From an uncultured Clostridia bacterium (lineage in GTDB: Bacteria > Bacillota > Clostridia > Christensenellales > Borkfalkiaceae), in contig CALVLH010000007.1 of assembly GCA_944336975.1 (NCBI GenBank), positions 1 to 64,000 on the forward strand: DNA of 64,000 nt, read 5' to 3'. The position numbers and the translations under genes are program-made. Shown here one piece after another: positions 17,652 through 27,643 of this stretch (within the stretch, counting starts at the first letter, position 1; every line of letters starts with the position of its first letter). The notes beneath the pieces were generated by a model. That model was given only the letters and a program-made list of their open reading frames with translations, was not told where the DNA came from and did not search any database.

Positions 17652-18299
17652 TTAACCCTGATTTTTGTCCGGAACCGAGCCGAACAGCATTGCGAGCGAC
17701 GCCGCAAGATCTTCGTACCGCACCGACACCCCTTCGGGCACCGTGAGCGAAGCGGGCGCGAAATTGAGGATGGCGCGGATTCCCGCCTCCACCATCGCGT
17801 CGCACGCCCTTTGCGCCGATTCGCGCGGAACGGTCAGGATCCCCGCCTTCACGGAATGCCGCCGCACGATCTCACCCAGCCTTTCGAGCGGATAAATAGG
17901 TTTGCCGCCCACCGCCCCGATCTTTTCGGGACTGATGTCGAACGCCGCGACGACATCGATGCGGAAATGCTCGAAACCCTCGTATAAGAGGATCGCCTTC
18001 CCCAGACGCCCCGCGCCGACGACCACGACTGCGGTGCGCTCGTCATAGCCTAAAAATTTCTCAATATCCGAGATGAGCGTGTTCACCTCGAAGCCGCGCT
18101 TGGGTTTTCCCGCCTGCGACGAGACGAACGCGAGGTCTTTCCTCACGCCCACCGCGGAAACACCGAGCGCCTCCGCGATCGCCGCCGAAGAAACGTACCA
18201 GCTCCCGCGGGACGCCACTTCTTTGAGAAAACGCAGATATGCGGGCAGACGGGCAACGGTCGCTTTCGAAATTTCAGAATCTTGTCCGAAGCTATCCAT
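17652..18299 (-). CDS. rex: Redox-sensing transcriptional repressor Rex
   Basis: 215 residues. Winged-helix DNA-binding domain (about 1-80, with SSAAIAEALGVSAVGVRKDL) and a Rossmann domain (VVVVGAGRLGKA near 88) that senses NADH/NAD+. NADH releases Rex from DNA and switches on fermentative genes. The ATG at 18299 has GGAGG before it; the open frame upstream is spurious because it crosses the promoter. A perfect Rex operator overlaps the expected transcription start, so rex represses itself and, through read-through, adhE and perhaps the hydrogenase. Confidence 0.96.
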   Translation of the reverse strand: MDSFGQDSEISKATVARLPAYLRFLKEVASRGSWYVSSAAIAEALGVSAVGVRKDLAFVSSQAGKPKRGFEVNTLISDIEKFLGYDERTAVVVVGAGRLGKAILLYEGFEHFRIDVVAAFDISPEKIGAVGGKPIYPLERLGEIVRRHSVKAGILTVPRESAQRACDAMVEAGIRAILNFAPASLTVPEGVSVRYEDLAASLAMLFGSVPDKNQG

Positions 18300-18323
18300 G
18301 TCGATCTCGCCGCCTCCGCTGTA

Positions 18324-18341
18324 TTGATAAATTTTTATCAA
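18324..18341. promoter_or_regulatory. Rex operator
   Basis: TTGATAA-ATTT-TTATCAA is a perfect 7-4-7 inverted repeat matching the Rex consensus TTGTTAA-N4-TTAACAA at most positions. It sits at the expected transcription start of rex. Confidence 0.88.
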
Positions 18342-18345
18342 TTCA

Positions 18346-18374
18346 ATAATACCAAAGCCTTGCAGAAAAGTCAA
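18346..18374 (-). promoter_or_regulatory. Promoter of rex-adhE
   Basis: Minus-strand TTGACT and TATTAT with a 17-base spacer. The Rex operator begins five bases downstream of the -10 box. Confidence 0.85.
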
Positions 18375-18560
18375 CGATTTGAACGAATATTTTTTCGTGA
18401 AAGCATAAAATTTTTTACGACGGTCGCAAAGCGCTCCCTCTCCCTTCTTCGCGCCCGTCCGCGCGCCCCTTCCGCATTCGAACGCCCTCTTTTCCGTCGG
18501 TTCTTGCGGCGGGGAAAACGCTTTTCCGAAGCGCCGTGCCCATGATACGCTCCCGCATAA

Positions 18561-18594
18561 AAACGCGGCGCGGGGAATCCCCCCGCGCCGCGTT
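18561..18594 (-). terminator. Terminator after valS
   Basis: AACGCGGCGCGGGG pairs with CCCCGCGCCGCGTT, followed by TTTT on the minus strand. The remaining stretch 18375-18560 contains nothing else I can support. Confidence 0.88.
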
Positions 18595-18613
18595 CTCTTC
18601 GGTAAGCGCCGAA

Positions 18614-21238
<2,625 letters not shown>

Positions 21239-21271
21239 GATCGCGCTCTCTTACAATGTAATACGGAGATT

Positions 21272-21300
21272 ATTATATTCCTTTTTGCCGCGGTTGTCAA
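21272..21300 (-). promoter_or_regulatory. Promoter of valS
   Basis: Minus-strand TTGACA and TATAAT with a 17-base spacer. It lies back to back with the weaker promoter region of the ABC transporter genes. Confidence 0.85.
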
Positions 21301-21353
21301 TAAATCCGCCCGCGACATAAGATATAATATTAAATTTTTATGGAGCTGTAAGC

Positions 21354-22358
21354 ATGAAAAAAATACTTGCATTTCTCACGGCGGCGCTGTTCGCAGCGCT
21401 TCCCCTCTCCGCCTGTGCGCAGGCGGACGACGGGATCACGAAGATCCGACTCAACGAAGTGACGCATTCCGTCTTTTACGCGCCCCTCTACCTCGCCGAC
21501 TCGCTCGGATATTTCGAGGAAGAAGGGATCGAGATCGAACTGACCAACGGCGGCGGCGCGGATAACGTCATGGCGGCGGTGCTTTCGGGCGACGCCGACA
21601 TCGGATTCTGCGGCCCCGAAGCCGCGCTCTACGTCCTGCTCGGCGGCTCGTCCGACGTGCCTACCGTCTTCGGGCAACTGACCAAGCGGGACGGCTCTTT
21701 CCTCGTCTCACGCGTGGAGGAACCCGATTTCGAATGGACCGACCTCGAAGGCAAGGAGATCCTCGCAGGCAGAAAAGGCGGCGTCCCCGCAATGACGTTC
21801 GAATATATCCTCAACGAAAACGGGATGTATAACGGGACGGACGTCACCCTCAATTTCGACGTCGCGTTCGACCTGATGACGGGCGCGTTCGAAGCGGGCG
21901 TCGCCGATTACTGCACGATGTTCGAACCGACCGCGTCCGAATACGAAGCGGCGGGAAAGGGCTATGCCGTCGCTTCCGTCGGCGAGGCTTCGGGCGAAGT
22001 CCCCTATACCTGTTTCATCGCGAAAAAGACTTACATCGACAAAAACGAAGAGACCGTGCGCGGATTCCTGCGCGCCGTCACGAAGGCGATCGGCTATGCG
22101 CAGACGGGCGACGCGACGGAGATCGCCAAAGCGCTCGAAGGGCAATTTCCCTCTACTTCCGTGCAATCGCTTAAAACGAGCGTGGAGAGCTATCGCGCCA
22201 TCGACGCGTGGGTGAGCGATATGATGATGACGGAAGAGAGTTTCGATCGCCTGCAAGACATCATCGACAACGCGGGAGAACTGCCCGCGCGCGCCGATTT
22301 CGCCAAACTCGTCTGCAACGACTATGCACGGGAAGCGTGGGAATCCCTGCAAAAATAA
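21354..22358 (+). CDS. ABC transporter substrate-binding lipoprotein (NMT1/SsuA-like)
   Basis: 334 residues. Lipoprotein signal with lipobox LSAC (Cys at 21). The mature part is an NMT1/THI5-type binding protein: KIRLNEVTHSVFYAPLYLA, then GYFEEEGIEIELTNGGGADN, as in proteins binding sulfonates, nitrate or thiamine precursors. The ligand cannot be told. No THI-box or other riboswitch was seen upstream; the likely promoter is TTGTCA/TAAGAT with an 18-base spacer. First gene of a three-gene transporter unit with the ATPase 4 bases on. Confidence 0.88.
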   Translation: MKKILAFLTAALFAALPLSACAQADDGITKIRLNEVTHSVFYAPLYLADSLGYFEEEGIEIELTNGGGADNVMAAVLSGDADIGFCGPEAALYVLLGGSSDVPTVFGQLTKRDGSFLVSRVEEPDFEWTDLEGKEILAGRKGGVPAMTFEYILNENGMYNGTDVTLNFDVAFDLMTGAFEAGVADYCTMFEPTASEYEAAGKGYAVASVGEASGEVPYTCFIAKKTYIDKNEETVRGFLRAVTKAIGYAQTGDATEIAKALEGQFPSTSVQSLKTSVESYRAIDAWVSDMMMTEESFDRLQDIIDNAGELPARADFAKLVCNDYAREAWESLQK

Positions 22359-22362
22359 CGCC

Positions 22363-23103
22363 ATGAAACGGGAAATTTTACGCTTCGACGACGTCGGCCT
22401 GACCTATCACACGCGGCGCGGAGAAACGCGCGCCGCGGAACATCTCTCCTTTTCGGTACGCGAAGGCGAATTTGTGGCGATTATCGGACCTTCGGGCTGC
22501 GGAAAGACCACCCTCCTCTCCCTCGCCGCGGGACTGCTGTCCCCCTCCGAAGGCAAGGTGGAAAACGCGGGCGTATCCTTCGGGTATATGTTGCAAAGAG
22601 ACGAACTTTTCGCCTGGCGCACGGTAGAAAAAAACCTATTCCTCCCGCTGGAGATCAAAAAGATGGACACCGCGGAAGCGCGAAAGCGGGTGCGCTCGCT
22701 CGCGGAAAAATACGGGCTTGCCGACTTTTTGCAGAACTATCCCGCCCAGCTCTCGGGCGGGATGCGCCAACGCGCCGCGCTCATCCGCACGCTCGCGACC
22801 GATCCCGACGTCCTTCTGCTCGACGAACCCTTTTCCGCGCTCGACTATCAGACGCGCCTGAACGTCTGCCGCGACGTAGCGGGGATCATCCGCCGCGAGG
22901 GAAAGACCGCGCTCCTCATCACGCACGACATTTCCGAGGCGATCTCGCTCGCCGACCGCGTGCTCGTCCTCTCCGCGCGCCCCGCGAAGGTGGTCGCCGC
23001 GCACGAGATGGATTTCGGCGAGGAGAACGATCCGCTCATACGCCGCGAAAAGAAGAATTTTTCAGGCTGGTTCGAATTACTCTGGAAGGAACTCAACGGA
23101 TGA
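22363..23103 (+). CDS. ABC transporter ATP-binding protein (SsuB/TauB-like)
   Basis: 246 residues. Walker A GPSGCGKTT (about 47-55), signature SGGMRQR, Walker B LLLDEPFSALD, and the switch His in LITHDISEA. It energises uptake by the neighbouring permease. The ATG at 22363 is chosen over an upstream in-frame ATG inside the binding-protein gene because it gives the usual N-terminus. The stop overlaps the permease start (ATGA), so the two are translationally coupled. Confidence 0.92.
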   Translation: MKREILRFDDVGLTYHTRRGETRAAEHLSFSVREGEFVAIIGPSGCGKTTLLSLAAGLLSPSEGKVENAGVSFGYMLQRDELFAWRTVEKNLFLPLEIKKMDTAEARKRVRSLAEKYGLADFLQNYPAQLSGGMRQRAALIRTLATDPDVLLLDEPFSALDYQTRLNVCRDVAGIIRREGKTALLITHDISEAISLADRVLVLSARPAKVVAAHEMDFGEENDPLIRREKKNFSGWFELLWKELNG

Positions 23104-23912
23104 AACACCAAATCACTTACTCGCGCGAACACGCGCTCTTTCTGAAAAAATGCCGCCGACACACGGTGATCGTGCAGCTTTTCCGCGTCGGCGTGCTCGC
23201 CGCCCTGCTAGGGCTGTGGGAATGCGTGGCGGCGTTCGGCTGGGCGGATCCCTTCCTCACGAGCTCGCCCTCCCGCATCTGCGCGACGGTCGCCTCCCTC
23301 TACCGCGAAGGCACCCTGTTTTACCACATCGGCGTCACCCTTGCCGAGACGATCGTCGGATTCCTCATCGCCGTCGCCCTCGGCACCTCAATCGCCCTCG
23401 CGCTGTGGTGGAGCGAATCGCTCCGTCAGGTCGCCGAGCCTTACATCGTCGTCCTCAACGCCCTGCCCAAGATCGCGCTGGGGCCGCTCATCATCATCTG
23501 GTTCGGCACGGGGAGCAACGCGATCGTGTTCATGACCGTGCTCGTGGGGCTGATCGTATCCGTCATGCACATGCTCGGCGCGTTCGTCGCCACAGACAAA
23601 AACAAACTCTTGCTCCTGCGCTCGATGGGCGCGAACAAGATACAGATCCTCACCAAACTCGTCCTGCCCTCCTCCCGCGCCGCGTTCATCTCCATGCTGA
23701 AAGTCAACGTGGGGATGGCGTGGATCGGCTCGATCATGGGCGAATACATCGTATCCAAAGCGGGACTGGGGTATCTCATCGTCTACGGCGGTCAGGTATT
23801 CAAACTCGACCTCGTGATGAGCGCCACCTGCATCCTCTGCCTGCTCGCGGCGGGAATGTACTTCCTCGTCGTGCTTCTGGAAAAGAAACTCGTAAAAAGC
23901 GCCGAGCGCTGA
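23100..23912 (+). CDS. ABC transporter permease (SsuC-like)
   Basis: 270 residues, about six membrane helices, with the binding-protein-dependent permease pattern; the cytoplasmic loop motif is LRSMGANKIQILTKLVLPSS. It forms the channel for the substrate captured by the upstream lipoprotein. Its last 525 bases are overlapped antisense by the open frame of the YkvI-like gene on the other strand. Composition is normal for the window. Confidence 0.92.
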   Translation: MKHQITYSREHALFLKKCRRHTVIVQLFRVGVLAALLGLWECVAAFGWADPFLTSSPSRICATVASLYREGTLFYHIGVTLAETIVGFLIAVALGTSIALALWWSESLRQVAEPYIVVLNALPKIALGPLIIIWFGTGSNAIVFMTVLVGLIVSVMHMLGAFVATDKNKLLLLRSMGANKIQILTKLVLPSSRAAFISMLKVNVGMAWIGSIMGEYIVSKAGLGYLIVYGGQVFKLDLVMSATCILCLLAAGMYFLVVLLEKKLVKSAER

Positions 23913-24818
23913 AAGGCAGAGCCCGCCCGTTCCGAGAACGGGATACAGCCAGCGCACGATCCCGCCGAGACCGAGACGGGAAAGCGCGAACGCCGCAAGG
24001 AAGGTCCCTCCCTTCGCGGCGTTTTTTGCGCGCTTCTTCTTCGCGTCCACGGCGGAAAACAGCGGATAGAGCGACGAACCGAGAGAGGTCAGGATCGCCA
24101 GCGCGCAGACGGGCGCAAAGAACGCGTTGCCCCGCATCGCATAGAGAAAGGGCATTTCCGCGTCCCGCGCGCTTTCCCCTTCCGCGGCGACCGCGCGGAG
24201 GATACAAAGAGCGCAGAGCGCGACGATCGCCGAGGCAAGCGCGGCGGCGGGTACGGGCGCTTTCGTTCCCTTCCCCGCTTCCGTGAGAACGGGCGCCGCG
24301 AGGAGGACGTTCATCCCCGCGTACAGCGGCCAGCCGCCCGCACGGCTCGCCGCGGGCGGAACGGGCGCGGACGCCCCCGCCCCGCCTGCGGCGAGGACGA
24401 AGACGACGATGACGGGAACGAGCAATGCGTTGAGCGCGGAGATCCCCTTCATCCCGCGGGATAAGAAGGCGGCGACGAGCGCGCCGCCCCCAAGGGAAAG
24501 CAGCGGACTTGCGGGAGGATACAGCGCGTCGAGCCCCGCCAGCATCGCCGCCGAAGGGATAAAACATGCCGCGGCGCACAGCGCATGGACGGCAGTGGCG
24601 CCGCGGCCGAAGACGGCGCGGACGGCGGCGCGGTATCCCCCGTACTTTTTCCCCACGCACAGAAAGAAAGACGCCGCCAGAAAAAATGCCGCGAACGAGA
24701 AAAATACGGCGGCGGAAAATCCCTCCGCGGGGAAAAAACGGACGAGTTCCGCGCCGGATACGAACCCCGCGCCGATCACCGTTCCCACGATCAGCAAAGT
24801 CAGCCTGATAAGTTCCAT
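23388..24818 (-). CDS. YkvI-like membrane transporter with antisense C-terminal run-on
   Basis: The N-terminal part (about 1-318) is an integral membrane protein of roughly ten helices starting RLTLLIVGTVIGAGFVSGAEL, the pattern of YkvI/APC-like transporters. The frame then continues for about 160 more codons with no stop, antisense through the permease gene. That tail is unusually rich in His, Asp, Glu and Arg, as expected for the complement of a hydrophobic gene read in the matching frame. The last helix (LCLSALGAFYEFLF) already lies inside the permease 3' end, so at least a short overlap looks real. Either the stop was lost or the tail is translated. Confidence 0.7.
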   Translation of the reverse strand: MELIRLTLLIVGTVIGAGFVSGAELVRFFPAEGFSAAVFFSFAAFFLAASFFLCVGKKYGGYRAAVRAVFGRGATAVHALCAAACFIPSAAMLAGLDALYPPASPLLSLGGGALVAAFLSRGMKGISALNALLVPVIVVFVLAAGGAGASAPVPPAASRAGGWPLYAGMNVLLAAPVLTEAGKGTKAPVPAAALASAIVALCALCILRAVAAEGESARDAEMPFLYAMRGNAFFAPVCALAILTSLGSSLYPLFSAVDAKKKRAKNAAKGGTFLAAFALSRLGLGGIVRWLYPVLGTGGLCLSALGAFYEFLFQKHDEEVHSRREQAEDAGGAHHEVEFEYLTAVDDEIPQSRFGYDVFAHDRADPRHPHVDFQHGDERGAGGGQDEFGEDLYLVRAHRAQEQEFVFVCGDERAEHVHDGYDQPHEHGHEHDRVAPRAEPDDDERPQRDLGQGVEDDDVRLGDLTERFAPPQREGD

Positions 24819-24877
24819 CGTACCCTTATATGCCCTTTTTTGGAAATTTATGACTTTTTTCGCGCAAAAACGTTAAA

Positions 24878-24896
24878 TTATGTCTGACATAATACT
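24878..24896. promoter_or_regulatory. Operator-like palindrome before the PadR-type gene
   Basis: TTATGTCTGACATAATACT with the perfect palindrome TTATGTC-N-GACATAA, ending about 11 bases before the -35 box. The half-sites ATGT/ACAT resemble those bound by PadR-family proteins, though the spacing (3 bases) is shorter than the usual 8. Probable autoregulatory site (inference). A second copy is at 13154. Confidence 0.7.
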
Positions 24897-24903
24897 TCAT
24901 GTA

Positions 24904-24932
24904 TTGACATTTTCCGCGCAATGATGTATAAT
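24904..24932 (+). promoter_or_regulatory. Promoter of the PadR-type regulator
   Basis: TTGACA and TATAAT with a 17-base spacer, both consensus. GAAGGAGG follows before the ATG. Confidence 0.92.
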
Positions 24933-24958
24933 GAACGCGAATTCGAAGGAGGTCTATC

Positions 24959-26845
24959 ATGGACGAAGAGTTCGGGCGCGACGACGAAGCGCAGGAAGCA
25001 TCCGAAACGGAAGCCTCTTCCCGCGAGGAAAAGACGATCAGCGCGGATCTCATCCGCGGTCACATCAACACCATCATTCTCCGTGCGCTCTACGACGGAG
25101 ACAAATACGGATACGAGATCATCAGCGAGATCGAGCAGAAGAGCCACGGGCAGTATTCCATGAAACAGCCCTCCCTTTACAGTGCGCTCAAACGCCTGGA
25201 AAGCCAGGGCTATATCACTTCTTATTGGGGCGGCTCGGTCAGCGGCGGGAGAAGAAAATACTTTTCCCTCACCGAAGAAGGGCGCAAGATCTCCGAGCGC
25301 AACCAATCGGAATGGGAATATTCGCGCACGGTCATCGACAGCCTGATCTCGGAAAAACAGTTCGATTTCAACAACCCCGCCCCCACCGCGGTGGATATGC
25401 GGGTGCTGAAACAGACGACTTCCCGCGTGCCTTCGCGCGGGCAGGACGGCGAATACGACGAGGAGTTCTCCTATACGGGCGGCGCGGACAGCGCGGAACA
25501 GGCGCGACTCATCGAAGAACAGGCGCGCCGCGAAGCGGAACTCGAACAGGCGCGCGCCGCGCTCGAAGAAGAGCGCGAACGCTCGGAAAAAGAACTCGCC
25601 GAATTGGAAGAAGCGAAAAAGGCGCTCGCGGAAGAGCGGGAACGCTCGGAGCGGGAACTTGCGGAACGGGAAGCCTCCCTCCGCAGCGAGCGCGAAAAAT
25701 ATGAAGAAGAGCTCGCGGAGCGCGAGCGCAAGATCGAGGAAGAAAAACAGGAAATCGAAGCGCTCCGTTCCGAGCAGACGGAACAGATCCGCATCACGCA
25801 GGAGACGTACAGCGAGCAGCTCAAAGAGCGCGACGAACGCATCTTGCGCGCGCAGGAGATGCACTCGGAGGACGTCCGCGCAAGAGAAGAAGCGCTTCGC
25901 TCCGAGCGCATGAGATACGAACAGATGCTCGCCGAACGCGAACGGTTGATCGCGCAGGAGCGCGCGGAACACGTCAGGGAGCTGGAAGAGCAGGAACAGC
26001 GCATCCGCGCCGAACAGGAGAGAATCTTCGCTCAGCGCGAACGCCAGGTGATCCACGAGAACTATCTGCGCCTGGTCAGCAGCCCTCCTCCCGCCGCGCA
26101 GGAGCCGCAGGAGGAATATTCCTACTATACGCCCCCCAATGCCGCCGCGGAGGAATCCTCTTCCGAATCTCTGCTGTATGCGAAAAAGCCGGAATCGGAA
26201 CGCGAATACCGTTCCATCATCCATAAACTGTATGCCAACGCCGTGAAGGAAGAAGAACCCGCGCCCGAGGAGGAAGCGGAAGAAGAGAGCGCCGAGGAAC
26301 GCGCTCCGCGCCGCACCCCCGCCGCACAATCGCTCGGGCGGATCGATTTTTACGATCTGGAATCGCGAGCGGCGCAGGACGGGATCCGCATCACCACTTC
26401 GGGCGGCGTCAAACAGCGCGAACCCGCTTCCGCGAGCGTCGTCAACAAGGGGAAAGCGCTGTTCTTCTCGGCGATCGCCGCGTTTTTGTTCAGCATTGCC
26501 GTAGGCGCGGTCGCCCTCGTCCTCAAAGACGCCTATGCGATCCCCGCGCTCTTCCCCTATCTCATGTGGGGGATCGGTTTTGCCCTTCTGCTCGTCACGG
26601 GCGTCGCGTACGCAAACCGCTTCGGAGAACATGCGCTCCGCCGTACGGGTAACGCGATCCCCAACGCCATCGTTGCCTATATCCTGCTCGCGATCGCCGA
26701 CGTCGTCGCCGCGCTTGCCTGCAAGATGAACTTTGCCGATCTGAATGCGATCGTCGCTTACATCGTATTCCCTTGCGTATATTTCCTTGCCGTCATCATC
26801 TTTGCAGTCACCTATGTGCTGATCGTAAAACCTTCGAAAAAATAA
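24959..26845 (+). CDS. Membrane-anchored PadR-family regulator with long coiled coil
   Basis: 628 residues in four parts. Residues about 28-115 form a PadR winged helix (IILRALYDGDKYGYEIISEI, then SLYSALKRLESQGYI and the wing SGGRRKYFSLTEEGR). About 178-370 is an almost uninterrupted Glu/Arg-rich coiled coil. About 375-490 is a Pro/Glu-rich linker. Residues 500-624 form four predicted membrane helices. PadR proteins are normally 100-200 residues and soluble, so this would be a DNA-binding protein held at the membrane. It has a consensus promoter preceded by a palindrome and faces an ECF sigma gene. The effector is unknown. Confidence 0.8.
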   Translation: MDEEFGRDDEAQEASETEASSREEKTISADLIRGHINTIILRALYDGDKYGYEIISEIEQKSHGQYSMKQPSLYSALKRLESQGYITSYWGGSVSGGRRKYFSLTEEGRKISERNQSEWEYSRTVIDSLISEKQFDFNNPAPTAVDMRVLKQTTSRVPSRGQDGEYDEEFSYTGGADSAEQARLIEEQARREAELEQARAALEEERERSEKELAELEEAKKALAEERERSERELAEREASLRSEREKYEEELAERERKIEEEKQEIEALRSEQTEQIRITQETYSEQLKERDERILRAQEMHSEDVRAREEALRSERMRYEQMLAERERLIAQERAEHVRELEEQEQRIRAEQERIFAQRERQVIHENYLRLVSSPPPAAQEPQEEYSYYTPPNAAAEESSSESLLYAKKPESEREYRSIIHKLYANAVKEEEPAPEEEAEEESAEERAPRRTPAAQSLGRIDFYDLESRAAQDGIRITTSGGVKQREPASASVVNKGKALFFSAIAAFLFSIAVGAVALVLKDAYAIPALFPYLMWGIGFALLLVTGVAYANRFGEHALRRTGNAIPNAIVAYILLAIADVVAALACKMNFADLNAIVAYIVFPCVYFLAVIIFAVTYVLIVKPSKK

Positions 26846-26862
26846 ATCTGACAGAATATGAC

Positions 26863-26902
26863 TGCGGCGCCGCCGCTTCCGAAAGGAAGCGGCGGCGCCG
26901 CA
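26863..26902. terminator. Strong shared terminator
   Basis: An 18-bp perfect stem (TGCGGCGCCGCCGCTTCC) with a GAAA tetraloop, between the converging PadR-type and ECF sigma genes. The T run is AATTTCGTCATTTTC on the plus strand. Confidence 0.85.
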
Positions 26903-26995
26903 ATTTCGTCATTTTCGTTTGTCATCTATCGTAGGAGGAGCTTATCCGGGCTTTGCCGCAACGCTCTTGCCCGATCTCGGGAGGTCGGCTCCCCG

Positions 26996-27517
26996 TCAGT
27001 GCATGGTAAAATACTTTTTGAGTTTGGCGTATGCCTTATAGGTGATATACTTGACCTTGTCCACTTTGAGTTTCATGAGATCGGCGATCTCGACGAAGGA
27101 CAACCCGTTGACATAGTGCATACGGATGAACTGCTCTTCGCGCGTAGAGAGGCGGGAAAGCGCAAAATTCATCTCCAAGCCCGTGGCGATCTCCTCTTCG
27201 CCGCAGGCGCTCTCCGGCATCGGGAAGACCTCGGCATACAGCACGCGGCCGTTTTTCTTTTTCCAATTCACCGCCTTGTTGTGCGCGATAGTAAAGATCC
27301 ACGCAAAACAGTTCGTGCGTTCCCGTATGCTCCCGCTTCGCTCGATGACTTCGAGAAAGGTATCGTGAAGGATGTCCTCCGTTTCCGTCGCGCTGTGAAC
27401 GATGGAATAGACGAAGGAAATCAGCGGTCTCCGAAGACCGTTATACAATTCCTCAAACGCATTGACGCTGTTTTCCCCGATCTCTTTGATCAGTTGATTG
27501 ATTCGCTCTTTCTCCAT
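26996..27517 (-). CDS. ECF-type RNA polymerase sigma factor
   Basis: 173 residues. Region 2 (AFEELYNGLRRPLISFVYSI through the DILHDTFLEV core-binding part and CFAWIFTIAHNKAVNW) and region 4 (LSTREEQFIRMHYVNGLSF, EIADLMKLKVDKVKYI) are both clear, with no region 3, as in ECF sigmas. No anti-sigma gene is adjacent: downstream is the convergent PadR-type gene and upstream the ROK kinase. The ribosome site is weak. Its promoter and regulon are not visible. Its C-terminal helix-turn-helix is complete. Confidence 0.9.
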   Translation of the reverse strand: MEKERINQLIKEIGENSVNAFEELYNGLRRPLISFVYSIVHSATETEDILHDTFLEVIERSGSIRERTNCFAWIFTIAHNKAVNWKKKNGRVLYAEVFPMPESACGEEEIATGLEMNFALSRLSTREEQFIRMHYVNGLSFVEIADLMKLKVDKVKYITYKAYAKLKKYFTMH

Positions 27518-27593
27518 TTTCCCGACGAACCGTCCTATCCCCCCGTATAAGTGACCCCTGCCGAAAAAACCGCGAAATTCCTCACGCGGAAAA

Positions 27594-27613
27594 AACGCGG
27601 AGTAAGCCGCGTT
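27594..27613. terminator. Terminator after the ROK kinase gene
   Basis: AACGCGG pairs with CCGCGTT around a six-base loop, followed by T residues on the minus strand and CTTTTT on the plus strand. Confidence 0.75.
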
Positions 27614-27643
27614 CTTTTTGTGATAGATCTCTTTATGTCCGTC

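Noticed and set aside
14941..17655. 904-codon open frame on the plus strand
   Set aside because: Antisense of adhE, no family resemblance, Arg/Asp/Phe-rich composition typical of a complement frame.
18419..18559. Short minus-strand open frame of 46 codons upstream of rex
   Set aside because: No ribosome site, Arg/Gly-rich low-information product, ends before the rex promoter.
21239..21300. T-box leader for valS
   Set aside because: The consensus promoter leaves only about 25 bases of leader, far too short.
21301..21353. Thiamine (THI-box) riboswitch before the NMT1-type transporter
   Set aside because: Only about 50 bases between promoter and start and no CTGAGA or equivalent landmarks, so thiamine-precursor uptake is not supported.
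24878..26632. 584-codon open frame antisense to the PadR-type gene
   Set aside because: The coiled-coil codons (GAA, CGC, GCG) give Phe/Arg/Leu-rich complement frames. The plus-strand gene has a consensus promoter and ribosome site.
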